Assembly: GCA_947246355.1 (NCBI GenBank)
Contig: CAMXQX010000003.1
Location: 1-45,489, forward strand
Length of the DNA: 45,489 nt
Source: an uncultured Bacillota bacterium
GTDB taxonomy: Bacteria; Bacillota_I; Bacilli_A; RF39; UBA660
Direction of reading: 5' to 3'
Below the pieces are notes generated by a model. It saw only the letters and a list, made by a program, of their open reading frames with translations, ran no database searches and was not told the origin of the DNA. A program made the position numbers and the translations under genes. Positions 1 to 8,600 of this stretch are shown in pieces. Each line of letters opens with the position of its first letter. Positions within the stretch are counted from its first letter, which is position 1.

Positions 1-554
1 TCCGTGGAATTAGAACAGCTTTCTTTAGAAGAATTATGGAATTTATTTCCTATCACACTAGTTGATAATCATGAAAAGTATAAAGTACAATATAAAAAAG
101 AAGAACAATACTGCAACCTTATATTAAAAGAATAAGCCATATAGGAAGCACATCGATTGCCAATATACAAACAAAACCCATTGTGGATATATTACTGGAA
201 GTGGAAACGAAGAGTGCTATAAAAAAAGTAAAGGAAATATTGATTAGTCATCACTATATTTTGATGGGTGAGGATTGGGCCTCTCTTAGAATTTCTTTGA
301 ATAAGGGGTATACAAACAAGGGGTATGCAAGAGAAGTATTTCATATTCATATAAGGAAATACAAAGATTGTGATGAACTTTATTTTCGAGATTATTTAAA
401 TGAAAATTTAAAAATAGCGAAAGAGTATGAAAAATTGAAATTAGATTTGTATGAAAAATATAGACCAAATCGAGATTTATATACCAAAGGAAAAACTGAT
501 TTTGTAGTAAGAATAGTACAAGTGGCAAAACAAAAATACCCCAATCGTTATTAA
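1..554 (+). pseudogene. GrpB/UPF0157-family protein, 5'-truncated by window edge and frameshifted
   Basis: Frame 1 from base 1 reads SVELEQLSLEELWNLFPI and runs to a TAA at 133-135. The family's hallmark HIGST segment (SHIGSTSI...KPIVDILLEV) then continues in frame 3 from about base 129. The ORF track shows only this second part, as a GTG-start ORF at 183. Together they rebuild a near-complete GrpB-family protein, including the later FHIHI, FRDYL and Y...K..F segments. The break lies around bases 120-131, in an A-rich run (TTAAAAGAATAAG), so a one-base indel explains it. GrpB proteins are small nucleotidyltransferase-fold proteins of poorly defined function. Either this is a decayed gene or a sequencing/assembly indel. 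Only the extreme N terminus is outside the window. Confidence 0.8.
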
Positions 555-737
555 ATAAAGAAGTGATTTACCTTTTACTCTGTTTCGCTAAGAACACTTT
601 AAAAAATTGATATTATCATTTGTCATAACACTTAATCATAATAATAGTCAATCATTCGGTGACTTTATGTATGCGTCTTTAAAAATAAAATCATTATATC
701 TTTGGAAAAAGTATAAAGTATAAATAAAGTTTTCCAT

Positions 738-765
738 AAAAAAAGATATTCTCTTTTGAATATCC
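738..765 (-). terminator. Intrinsic terminator for the minus-strand collagen-like gene
   Basis: Read on the minus strand, GGATATTC, a six-base loop and GAATATC are followed by seven T residues. It lies about 60 bases past the stop of the minus-strand gene ending at 823. Confidence 0.7.
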
Positions 766-822
766 TTTCATGGATGAAAAATTTCCTTTTGATGTACAAA
801 TTCTTATAGAGATAAATTTTGT

Positions 823-1345
823 TTAGAAATTAAGTTTTTTAATGAGTAAAGAAATATCTTGTGTTTCAGAAGAGGAAGTACTATCTTTTCTAAAGTACAC
901 AGCAATGGTTTGCTTTTTTTGAAATGTCATTAGCATGGTTTGAGAAAAATACTCTTGTCTAGAATCCGCTACAATGGATGCTAGCATCACACTATAACCA
1001 ACGCCATCTTCATTGGTGACTGTCATACCAAATTGATAGGACTTCATTGGCAGTAAGTCCTTCCATAGAACCACTTACTATAAACTCATAATTTCCAGGT
1101 TCGTTGATTTCTATTTGGTTGGTTTTAGGTGTGAAAACAGTTGCATTGTTAGGTAAAATTGTATTTTTAAAGATGTCTAAATATCCTTCTTTGGAAGAAT
1201 CAAAAAAATCTGTATAAAGAAGGGTTTCTAAACTTGCGGGTCCTGTGGGTCCCATTTCTCCCTGTACTCCTTGGGGTCCTGTTGCTCCATCCTGTCCAGA
1301 AGGAATGACAAAATCAAGAGTATAATTTACATTTTTTTGTTGCAT
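823..1345 (-). pseudogene. Collagen-like (GXY-repeat) surface protein, frameshifted
   Basis: Two overlapping minus-strand ORFs (1010-1345 and 823-1074) together match the intact neighbour at 1435-1932 end to end. The first carries the N-terminal NYTLDFVIPSG signature, a short collagen-like stretch (GATGPQGVQGEMGPTGPAS) and the start of a beta-rich C-terminal domain (NYEFIVSGSMEGLTANE). The second continues from KSYQFGMTVTNEDG to ISLLIKKLNF, matching the neighbour's KFMIKKLPF ending. The frame changes around 1035-1050, with no long homopolymer there, so real decay is as likely as sequence error. The start at 1345 has a good GGAG site (AGAAAGGAGATACATATG). The architecture recalls BclA-type exosporium or phage collagen-like proteins with a C1q/TNF-like jellyroll. 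Fold and location are inferred. Confidence 0.75.
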
Positions 1346-1434
1346 ATGTATCTCCTTTCTAATGTGCGTATATTCCTATTTCCAAAAAAGTATACGAAAT
1401 AGAAAAAAGTGAAGGTATGTAAAGAAAATTACTT

Positions 1435-1932
1435 TTAAAAAGGTAATTTTTTTATCATAAACTTTAAGGGTTCTGCATTGGCTCCTGTCGTATTTGCTGA
1501 AAACAAAAGGTGCATTTTTTGTGGTTCTGTTATTTTTAAAATTCCCGTTTTTGAAAATAACATCGAAGCCTTTTGTGCTGTTATCGTGGTTAAATTAGTT
1601 AGCCTCCCTTGTGTATTAACAGACTGTATGTTTACGACAGCATTTCCATTGAGTTTCCCACAAAGTGTGAATTCATAATTTCCTGGCTGCTTAATCGAAA
1701 TTTGATTGCCGTTGGTGCCGAAAAGGGACGAGTGATTGGGAAAGATGGTTGCATTAAAAATCGTGAGTAGGCCGTTTGTAAAGGAATTATTGTATTGTAC
1801 AAAGATAACATCTTCTAAAGTGGCAGGCCCTGTAGGTCCTATGGGTCCTTGTGGTCCTGTAGGACCTAGTTTTCCTGTTATTCCTTCTGGAATAGTAAAA
1901 TCCAAAAGATAGTTTTTATGATTTGGTTTCAT
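1435..1932 (-). CDS. Short collagen-like protein with C-terminal jellyroll-like domain
   Basis: A protein of 165 residues if started at the internal ATG (MKPNHKNYLLDF), which has a strong AAAGGAGG site seven bases upstream. The track's longer start at 1974 lacks one. Residues ~7-16 (YLLDFTIPEG) form a leader shared with the two other collagen-like genes here. A short Gly-X-Y tract (GKLGPTGPQGPIGPTGP) follows, then ~120 residues rich in beta-forming residues with N[YF]EFTLCGKL, typical of the trimeric C1q/TNF-like tips of collagen-like bacterial proteins. No signal peptide or membrane segment is visible. BclA-like spore proteins also lack a classical signal and are carried by an N-terminal motif, so a spore or cell-surface structural role is possible but unproven. 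Confidence 0.75.
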   Translation of the reverse strand: MKPNHKNYLLDFTIPEGITGKLGPTGPQGPIGPTGPATLEDVIFVQYNNSFTNGLLTIFNATIFPNHSSLFGTNGNQISIKQPGNYEFTLCGKLNGNAVVNIQSVNTQGRLTNLTTITAQKASMLFSKTGILKITEPQKMHLLFSANTTGANAEPLKFMIKKLPF

Positions 1933-2046
1933 TAATCCTCCTTTTCCATTTGGATATAGTATAGCAAAGCACATTTTTTCTTCATTTTATTTTATGATGA
2001 AGAAGAAAAGAGATTAACAGCAAAAGTTTATAATCGAGAGAATTTC

Positions 2047-2074
2047 TTGCATTGTAAAAAAATTGATGTATAAT
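2047..2074 (+). promoter_or_regulatory. Sigma-A-type promoter for the 2102 gene
   Basis: TTGCAT, a 16-base spacer and a perfect TATAAT lie 28 bases before the start codon at 2102. Confidence 0.6.
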
Positions 2075-2101
2075 AGATGATAAAAAAAGGGGATTTTAGG
2101 T

Positions 2102-2815
2102 ATGAAAACAAAAAGTGAAAATGAACTTTATTTTAGAATGCAATTTCGTGGTTATGAGGGAATGCTTACACTTTATGAAAAGAAAAGGTTAAGCCCAAAG
2201 CAATACCATCCTCTTTATTCTACACATACCAATTTTTATCAGAAAGTTGTAGAAAAAGAGGAAGTGATAGGCAAAAGAATTCCTTCGATGCAATTATTTC
2301 CAGAAGTATATAAAAATTATGGTTTGGAAAGAGTAGACTATCCCGTCTGCAATGATTTTATGTTGGATGGATTTGAATACGATCAGAAAAGGGAAATCGT
2401 TACGTATGCTTCCATTTATGGTGTTTATGCGATCAGAAAAGAGGGAGCATATTATGAGGTAATTACAGGAGAAGAAGTGAAAGATTACGTAGTAGGAAGC
2501 GTTTTAGAAGTGACAACACCAAAAGAAATGCAAGAAATGCTAGAGGACTTAAATGCCATAGCTAAAAAGAAAGAAATTTATGTTTCTATACTGAGGGAAA
2601 TTCTTTTTTATCTAGAAGAAGGAGAGAAAAATAAAAATCTTGCATTAAAACGCTATACCCAAAATTATGCTATTCTAAAAAGAGAACAAGAAGAGAAATG
2701 GATAGAGAAACAAGTGAAAAGTCAAAATATGCAACAAAAATTTTCTATTACACCTTCTTTTCCTAAGGAAAAGGTAAAAGAATTGATTTATAAAATAAGA
2801 AACGATGTTCTATAG
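2102..2815 (+). CDS. Conserved-looking protein of unknown function (237 aa)
   Basis: I do not recognise a family. The protein is charged and soluble, with no signal peptide or membrane segment. The first ~120 residues look alpha/beta with several aromatic-rich segments (LFPEVYKNYGLERVDYP, YGVYAIRKEGAYYEVI). The last ~100 residues are strongly helical and rich in Lys/Glu, suggesting a coiled region. It has its own promoter and is followed nine bases after its stop by the Cdd1-like gene, whose ribosome site (TAGGAGG) overlaps the stop codon, so the two are very likely co-transcribed. Function cannot be assigned from sequence alone. Confidence 0.7.
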   Translation: MKTKSENELYFRMQFRGYEGMLTLYEKKRLSPKQYHPLYSTHTNFYQKVVEKEEVIGKRIPSMQLFPEVYKNYGLERVDYPVCNDFMLDGFEYDQKREIVTYASIYGVYAIRKEGAYYEVITGEEVKDYVVGSVLEVTTPKEMQEMLEDLNAIAKKKEIYVSILREILFYLEEGEKNKNLALKRYTQNYAILKREQEEKWIEKQVKSQNMQQKFSITPSFPKEKVKELIYKIRNDVL

Positions 2816-2824
2816 GAGGAAAAT

Positions 2825-3079
2825 TTGAAAACAGATTTACGAACCATTCCTTATGTAGGGAAAAAGACGAAAGCACTTTTGTTAAAAATGGGAATCACTT
2901 GTGTGGAAGATTTAATCGGTAAAAACCCAGAAGAACTTTATTTAAAAGAGTGTGCTATGAAAGGGTATATAGAAGACAAATGTGAACTTTATGTTTTTCG
3001 TATGATGGTTTATTATGCAGAACATGAAGTGCATGAAGCAGAAAAATTAAAATGGTGGTATTGGAAAGACCATACGTAG
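2825..3079 (+). CDS. Cdd1-family (pathogenicity-locus) helix-hairpin-helix protein
   Basis: This 84-residue protein starts at TTG, chosen because a perfect AGGAGG lies just upstream and the family begins here. The N-terminal half has a helix-hairpin-helix shape (IPYVGKKTKALLLKMGI), followed by VEDLIGKNPEELY. The C-terminal half carries the family's diagnostic segments DKCELYVFRMMVYYAE and LKWWYWKD. It corresponds to the small Cdd1 family named after a gene next to the C. difficile toxin locus. The biochemical role is unknown; the HhH motif suggests nucleic-acid binding or protein interaction. The match to the family is strong. Confidence 0.8.
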   Translation: MKTDLRTIPYVGKKTKALLLKMGITCVEDLIGKNPEELYLKECAMKGYIEDKCELYVFRMMVYYAEHEVHEAEKLKWWYWKDHT

Positions 3080-3122
3080 TGAAGAAAAGTAAAGCATAAA
3101 AAAATGAGCAAGGGGGGATTTT

Positions 3123-4379
3123 ATGAAATTGCTGTTTTTACCTAGTTTACCTAAAGAACAAGATACAAAGGCATGTAATCTATTAAATACATTACTTAAG
3201 AAGGACTTTAATATTGTTTTTTACCTACCAAAACATGAGATGGAGAGATGTTTAATTTATAATTTTTTAAATGGTAACATCATAAAAAACATTATAAAAA
3301 ACGAACTTATTGATAAAAATCGTATTTTGTTTGTTGGTAAGGGTTGTCTTATAGAAGAAGCTGGAGCACTTCAAAAAGAAAATATAGGGGCAGCCAATAT
3401 TTCTTCGAAATGTGCAGTACCAGGGAATTTTTATTGTGATTTTATTCCAGCCGTCCTTGACTACTATAGAAAAGAGCAAATTGAAATTGAAGATATTCTT
3501 CTCTTTTTAAAAGGTGAAAAAAGTGAGAAAGAAATCTATGAATGGGTAGATGGACAAGAGATTTTTTATTCAAATGAAATAATAAAAGAACTAGAAAATT
3601 ATGCAAAAGCAAATCAAATTCGATATGTGAGGCCTATAGATAGTTGGGAAAGTTGCCTAGTAGAAGAGATAAAGAAAACTTCTTTAGAGAAAAGTATGCA
3701 GTATGCAACAAATTTAGATATCCTTTATCAACCTTTTCTTAAAAAAGCTTCCTTAAAAAATAAATTTTCTATCTTGTTCACGGATCGTGATCAAACTTTA
3801 TCTGTTACTTCTTTTAAGCAAACGCAAAAACATTTTGAACAAATGAAGTCCTTTTTAGAAGAGGGAAACTTCATTGTTGTTATCACAACTGGAAATCATG
3901 AATCCACTCTATTTCATGAAAATAAACGATTAGAAACACTTTGGAAAAGCTTAAGTGAATACAAAAACCAAATCATAGGACTTCCACCTTTTTGTGCTGG
4001 AGTCACTTTAGGAAATATAAAAATACCAATTGGCCATAATGCTATCTATAAGCGTAATATTATAGGACCAATTCTTCGTATGTTTTTAGAGAATAGATAT
4101 GAAATAGATCAGATTTTTTGTATAGGAGATAGTCCTATAGATATGGACATGATTATAGATGCTGTATCTAAATTTGATGCCATAGGATATCATATACGAA
4201 AAGATGATAGTTATTTTGCTAAAGATAGGGGAATCGATTTTTTTGACGAAAGAGATTGGATTTATCTTAGAAATCATGGAGTAGATTCTTTTGCAACATT
4301 TATGAATCAATATGTTCTTCCTAGTAAAGAAAAGCAAAAAAGAAAAGAAGTGCATGAAATTTCTTATAGAAAAAAGTAG
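3123..4379 (+). CDS. HAD-superfamily hydrolase with unknown N-terminal domain
   Basis: A protein of 418 residues. The last ~200 residues carry the haloacid-dehalogenase motifs in order: motif I as FTDRDQTLS (DxDxT), motif II as VVITTGNHES, a lysine-bearing NAIYKRNIIG region, and motif III/IV as IFCIGDSPIDMDMI. Spacing and the GDSxxDxxM motif resemble Cof-type or sucrose/trehalose-phosphate phosphatases. The substrate cannot be named. The first ~210 residues (MKLLFLPSLPKEQDTK...) match nothing I know. A GGGGGGA ribosome site precedes the ATG, and a terminator follows. It could act on a sugar phosphate or nucleotide; this is inference. Confidence 0.75.
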   Translation: MKLLFLPSLPKEQDTKACNLLNTLLKKDFNIVFYLPKHEMERCLIYNFLNGNIIKNIIKNELIDKNRILFVGKGCLIEEAGALQKENIGAANISSKCAVPGNFYCDFIPAVLDYYRKEQIEIEDILLFLKGEKSEKEIYEWVDGQEIFYSNEIIKELENYAKANQIRYVRPIDSWESCLVEEIKKTSLEKSMQYATNLDILYQPFLKKASLKNKFSILFTDRDQTLSVTSFKQTQKHFEQMKSFLEEGNFIVVITTGNHESTLFHENKRLETLWKSLSEYKNQIIGLPPFCAGVTLGNIKIPIGHNAIYKRNIIGPILRMFLENRYEIDQIFCIGDSPIDMDMIIDAVSKFDAIGYHIRKDDSYFAKDRGIDFFDERDWIYLRNHGVDSFATFMNQYVLPSKEKQKRKEVHEISYRKK

Positions 4380-4406
4380 CAAAGAAAATTTCCTTTTTTA
4401 GGTTAG

Positions 4407-4430
4407 AAACTTCAAATGTGAAGTTTTTTT
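4407..4430 (+). terminator. Intrinsic terminator after HAD gene
   Basis: AAACTTCA, a short loop and TGAAGTTT run into seven T residues, closing the transcription unit that starts at 2102. Confidence 0.75.
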
Positions 4431-4486
4431 CGTATAGAGAGAGTAAATGTTGTATAATAGAGAAAATGGAATTGAAGGAGGAACGT

Positions 4487-5257
4487 ATGATATCGATAAA
4501 AAGTGAAAGGGAGATTGCTCTCATGAGGGAAGCAGGCCTCATGGTTTCGAAAACACATGAGTATTTGCAGAAATATATAAGACCTGGCATAACAACGAAA
4601 GAGTTAAATCGTATGGCCGAGGAATATATTCTATGTCTTGGTGGTATTCCTACTTGTAAAGGGTATGAAGGTTTTCCAAGTGGTTTATGTACCAGCGTGA
4701 ATGATACTGTTGTGCATGGTATTCCTTCTAATCAAAAGTTAAAAGAGGGAGATATTATTTCTGTGGATATGGTGATAGGGTATAAAGGATACCAAGGCGA
4801 TGCTGCATGGACTTATGCGGTGGGAGAGGTAAGTGCTGACAAAAGATATTTAATGGAACACACAGAAAAAGCCTTGTATAAAGGGATAGAACAGATTAAA
4901 CCTGGGGCACACATTGGAGATATTTCTTCAGCTATTGAAACGTATGCCAAAGAACATCATTTGGGAGTCGTAGAAGAACTTTGTGGACATGGAATTGGGA
5001 GAGAGATGCATGAAGACCCAGAGGTACCTAATTATGGAATCAAGAAAGCGGGACCTAGACTCAAAGAAGGAATGGTCATTTGTGTAGAACCTATGTTAAC
5101 TTATGGTGATAAGGCAATCTATATTTTAGAGGACAATTGGACTGTCAAGACAGAGGATGGAAAACCAGCAGCGCACTATGAACATACCGTTTTAGTCACC
5201 AAAGAGGGTTATGAGATTTTGACGCCACGATTGAATGAGGAGTATTTATATGAATAA
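4487..5257 (+). CDS. map: Type I methionine aminopeptidase
   Basis: Removes the initiator methionine from new proteins in the cytoplasm. The ATG at 4487 (MISIKSEREIALMREAG) is chosen over the track's 4418 start because GAAGGAGGAA lies six bases before it and family members begin with this segment. A TATAAT at 4453-4458 sits just upstream. All five metal ligands of the pita-bread fold are visible: the two aspartates in VDMVIGYKGYQGDAAW, the histidine in CGHGIGREMHEDPEVPNYG, and the glutamates in VICVEPML and YEHTVLV. The substrate-pocket histidine is in VVHGIP. Length (256 aa) is usual for bacterial MetAP. Its last bases overlap the start of the ABC ATPase gene, implying translational coupling. 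Confidence 0.95.
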   Translation: MISIKSEREIALMREAGLMVSKTHEYLQKYIRPGITTKELNRMAEEYILCLGGIPTCKGYEGFPSGLCTSVNDTVVHGIPSNQKLKEGDIISVDMVIGYKGYQGDAAWTYAVGEVSADKRYLMEHTEKALYKGIEQIKPGAHIGDISSAIETYAKEHHLGVVEELCGHGIGREMHEDPEVPNYGIKKAGPRLKEGMVICVEPMLTYGDKAIYILEDNWTVKTEDGKPAAHYEHTVLVTKEGYEILTPRLNEEYLYE

Positions 5258-6188
5258 AATTATAGAAGTCGCAAATCTTACCAAAAAATACAAAGGAAAA
5301 ACAGCGGTGGATGCTCTTTCCTTTTCGGTTTTTGAAGGAGAAATTTTAGGGTTACTCGGACCCAATGGTAGTGGAAAATCAACAACCATTAATTGTATTT
5401 TGTCCCTTCTTTCAATAGATGAAGGAAAGATTACAATCTTTGGGCAAGAAATGAAGCCAAGTGCTTATGAGATAAAAAAAGAGATAGGTGTTGTTTTTCA
5501 AGATGTCGCTGTTTTTGATGAGTTAACTGTCATAGATAACATTCGCTATTTTTGTGGCCTTTATATTAAAGATAAGAAGGTAAGAGAAGTGTATATCGAG
5601 GAAGCTATTCAATTGGTCGGTTTAGAAGAATTTAAAAAATACTATCCAAAACAATTGTCTGGAGGTCTACTTAGAAGACTCAACATTGCTTGTGGTATTA
5701 GTCATAAACCAAAACTTATTTTCTTTGATGAACCAACCGTTGCTGTCGATCCGCAGAGTAGAAACAATATATTAGACGGAATGAAAACATTAAATAAAAA
5801 TGGAGCCACTATTATCTACACGACACACTATATGGAAGAAGTAGAATTTCTTTGTCATCGTGTTATTATTTTAGATAAGGGAAAAATTATAGAGAGTGGA
5901 ACCATTGATGAATTAAAATCACTTTCGAACATAGAAGAAAAAATAAGTGTAGAAGTAAACAATTTAAAGAAGAGCATTATTTCTGATATTGCAAAATGGG
6001 AACAAGTGGAATCGGTAGACTATGAAAATGGTATTTTAATAGTGACTTACCAAAAGGGAAAGAACAATTTGGCTGGCTTGATACATTATTTTAAAGAAAA
6101 TAGAATTGAATATAATAAAATATTCTCCGAAAGACCTACACTCAATGATGTTTTCTTAGAATTAACGGGTAAGGGGCTTAGAGATTAA
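5250..6188 (+). CDS. ABC-2-type exporter ATP-binding protein
   Basis: The ATP-hydrolysing subunit of an ABC-2 exporter. Start at the ATG that overlaps the map stop (MNKIIEVANLTKKY). It shows Walker A GPNGSGKST, Q-loop VVFQD, signature LSGGLLRRL, Walker B LIFFDEPT and the H-loop in YTTHYMEE. An extra ~90-residue C-terminal domain follows, as in NatA/CcmA-type ATPases of lipid, drug or antibiotic-resistance exporters. It overlaps the first permease gene by one base (TAATG). Two permeases then follow, so the functional complex is probably a heterodimeric permease with a homodimeric ATPase. The substrate is not evident. Confidence 0.92.
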   Translation: MNKIIEVANLTKKYKGKTAVDALSFSVFEGEILGLLGPNGSGKSTTINCILSLLSIDEGKITIFGQEMKPSAYEIKKEIGVVFQDVAVFDELTVIDNIRYFCGLYIKDKKVREVYIEEAIQLVGLEEFKKYYPKQLSGGLLRRLNIACGISHKPKLIFFDEPTVAVDPQSRNNILDGMKTLNKNGATIIYTTHYMEEVEFLCHRVIILDKGKIIESGTIDELKSLSNIEEKISVEVNNLKKSIISDIAKWEQVESVDYENGILIVTYQKGKNNLAGLIHYFKENRIEYNKIFSERPTLNDVFLELTGKGLRD

Positions 6189-7375
6189 TGTTTCATCAAT
6201 TTATCTATTCCCTTAAAACCCTTTGCAAAAATAAGATGCTTCTTTTTTGGACATTTGCCTTTCCTATTATATTAGGTACTTTCTTTTCTCTCGCATTTTC
6301 CAATATTGAAAACAGTGAAAAATTGGACGTATTTCCTATTGCTATTGTCAATAACGATGCATTTCAAAATCGAAAAATACTGCAAGAAACATTTAAAAAT
6401 CTAGGTGAGGAAGGAAATGAGAATCAACTTTTTACGATTACCTATGTAGAAAAAGAAGAAGAGGCAGCAAATCTTCTAGAGGAAGGGACGATAGAAGGGT
6501 ATCTTCACTTAGAGGAAGAAGCAAAAGTGATTGTAAAAAAAAGTGGAATTCATCAAACAATTTTAAAAGTAGCAACAGAAGAGATGTTACAGATGGAGAT
6601 GATGGTTCAAGTAGATATTGAAAAGGAGATACAGGAAAATTTAAAAAATGGAATTGCTCTTGATGTGACACAGGAATATTTTGAACAGATTGCCTCTAAC
6701 ATTGGTCATCAATTGCAAGAAAAAATGGGTATAAAGGATATTTCAAGTAGTCATTTAAGTTATACAATGATAGAGTTTTATACATTGATTGCTATGACTT
6801 GTTTATATGGTGGCATTCTAGGTATGACTTCTATTCATCAAAATTTACCAAATAAAAGTGAGGTAGGCAAACGAGTTTCTGTAAGTCCTATTTCCAAAGG
6901 AAAATTGATTTTCAGTAGTGTACTCTCTAGTTTTTTAGTACAATTATTCGGTCTTTTTCTTTTATTTCTCTATACTATTTTTGTATTGAAAGTAGATTAT
7001 GGCAACAAATTATTCTTTATTATTCTACTCGCTTTTGTAGGTAGTCTAGCGGGTCTTTCTTTAGGTATTTTTATTGCCACTTTCTTAAAGGCAAATGAAA
7101 ATGTAAAAACAGGCGTTATGATTGCAATGACTATGTTGGGCTGTTTTTTATCAGGTATGATGGGCATTACGATGAAATACATTGTTGATACCCATCTACC
7201 TATAGTAAACAAAATCAATCCAGCAAGCAGGATTACCGATGGATTTTATTCTTTATATTATTATGATACATTGGATCGATTTTATGGTAATGTTTTTAGT
7301 TTATTATTCTTCGCCCTCCTTCTGCTTCTTCTTTCTATGTATCAATTAAGGAGGCAAACCTATGACAGTATTTAA
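6188..7375 (+). CDS. ABC-2-type permease, subunit 1
   Basis: A membrane protein of 395 residues with the ABC-2 layout. One N-terminal transmembrane helix (MLLFWTFAFPIILGTFFSLAF) is followed by a ~170-residue extracytoplasmic domain rich in Glu/Lys, then five or so helices from about residue 195 to the end. The N-terminal PIAIVNND sequence is typical of YhaP/NatB-like and Pip/YhgE-like permeases. It overlaps the ATPase gene by one base and the second permease gene by 14 bases, so the three are made together. Confidence 0.85.
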   Translation: MFHQFIYSLKTLCKNKMLLFWTFAFPIILGTFFSLAFSNIENSEKLDVFPIAIVNNDAFQNRKILQETFKNLGEEGNENQLFTITYVEKEEEAANLLEEGTIEGYLHLEEEAKVIVKKSGIHQTILKVATEEMLQMEMMVQVDIEKEIQENLKNGIALDVTQEYFEQIASNIGHQLQEKMGIKDISSSHLSYTMIEFYTLIAMTCLYGGILGMTSIHQNLPNKSEVGKRVSVSPISKGKLIFSSVLSSFLVQLFGLFLLFLYTIFVLKVDYGNKLFFIILLAFVGSLAGLSLGIFIATFLKANENVKTGVMIAMTMLGCFLSGMMGITMKYIVDTHLPIVNKINPASRITDGFYSLYYYDTLDRFYGNVFSLLFFALLLLLLSMYQLRRQTYDSI

Positions 7376-8504
7376 AACATTTTTAAAAGTACTCAATAAA
7401 AACAAATTTATCGTCATTTTATATAGTGTTATTTTATTGTTTTTTGGTGTTTCGAATATGCAAACCCAAGAAGAAAATACGAATTTCATCTCTAGCAAAC
7501 CAGATGTATTACTGGTGGTATCCGATGAACTAGAAGGAATTACCAAACATTTTGTGGATTATATGGAGAAGCATACCAATAGAAAAGAAATAGAGGAAAG
7601 TGTAAGAGACGATGCCTTATTTTATAGGGATGTCAATTATATCATTTTTATCAATGACCATTTTAGAGAAGACTTTTTAAGTGGAGAACAACCGAATATT
7701 GAAGTAAAAAGTACAGGAGATTATCAAGCATCTTTAGCAGAATTACTAGTGAATAATTATTTAAAAGTAGCTTCCGTTTATCAAAAAATGGGATTTACAG
7801 AAGAAGAAATAATGCAGAATATAGATAAGACACTTGAAAAACAAGTAGTTATGGAAGTCACCTCTCCATTAGATACAGACCAATTAGAAAAAGTCGCATT
7901 TTACTATAATTTTCTCAGTTATAGTATGCTTGCTGGGTGTGTTTATATTATTTGTCTTATGTTGGTGAGTTTTCAAAATGAAAAAATTCGCAAAAGAACA
8001 ATCATTAGTAGCATGTCAGATAGAAAATATAATCGTATTTTACTACTTTCTAATGGACTATTTGCACTTTTGTTATGGTTGTGCTACGTTGTTTTAAGTT
8101 TTATCTTATTAGGAGAGGGTATGTTTAGCCGACAAGGCTTTCTTATGCTTATTAATTCTTTCTTATTTACCATTTGTTGCTTAACGCTTGCATTTCTTCT
8201 TGGAACCCTTATTCGTAGTAAGAATACCATCAATGGAATTGTAAATGTAGTTGCCTTAGGTTCTAGTTTTTTATGTGGAGCTTTTGTACCGATGGAATGG
8301 CTTCCTAATTTTGTTCTTAAAATAGCGCATCTACTTCCTTCTTATTGGTATATCAAAACCAATGAATTACTAAAGACGATGGAAATCATAAATATAGAAT
8401 CTTTAAAACCTATTTTCTACCCTATGGGAATATTGTGTTTCTTTTCTGTTTTCTTTGTTATTCTTACCAATTATATTTCTTCGAAAAGAAGAAATATAGG
8501 CTAG
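7362..8504 (+). CDS. ABC-2-type permease, subunit 2
   Basis: A 380-residue protein with the same topology as its neighbour. One N-terminal helix (FIVILYSVILLFFGVSNM) is followed by a ~140-residue external domain and a C-terminal bundle of about six helices containing LGTLIRSKNTINGIVNVVALG and LCGAFVPMEWLP, the conserved ABC-2 segment. It starts inside the previous gene with AGGAGG placed eight bases before the ATG. The TAG stop is followed by a short intergenic region with an inverted repeat. Confidence 0.85.
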   Translation: MTVFKTFLKVLNKNKFIVILYSVILLFFGVSNMQTQEENTNFISSKPDVLLVVSDELEGITKHFVDYMEKHTNRKEIEESVRDDALFYRDVNYIIFINDHFREDFLSGEQPNIEVKSTGDYQASLAELLVNNYLKVASVYQKMGFTEEEIMQNIDKTLEKQVVMEVTSPLDTDQLEKVAFYYNFLSYSMLAGCVYIICLMLVSFQNEKIRKRTIISSMSDRKYNRILLLSNGLFALLLWLCYVVLSFILLGEGMFSRQGFLMLINSFLFTICCLTLAFLLGTLIRSKNTINGIVNVVALGSSFLCGAFVPMEWLPNFVLKIAHLLPSYWYIKTNELLKTMEIINIESLKPIFYPMGILCFFSVFFVILTNYISSKRRNIG

Positions 8505-8523
8505 GATAAAGAAAATGTTAACT

Positions 8524-8551
8524 CTAGTTGACAAATTTCCAAGCGAACTAG
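8524..8551. promoter_or_regulatory. Inverted repeat, candidate operator for the Xre regulator
   Basis: CTAGTT and AACTAG are separated by 16 bases, and a TTGACA (8528-8533) lies inside. The repeat sits just before the gene for an Xre-type regulator, where an autoregulatory operator is expected. A TATAAT at 8577-8582 is the likely -10 of a separate, weaker promoter. Binding is inference. Confidence 0.35.
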
Positions 8552-8600
8552 ATAGAATGCAACAAAGAAAAATAGGTATAATGAAATCGAGGTGAAGAAA

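Noticed and set aside
1435-1470. Plus-strand terminator AAATTAC...GTAATTTTTTT
   Set aside because: It lies at the end of a minus-strand gene with no plus-strand gene before it; in the minus direction the U tract is poor.
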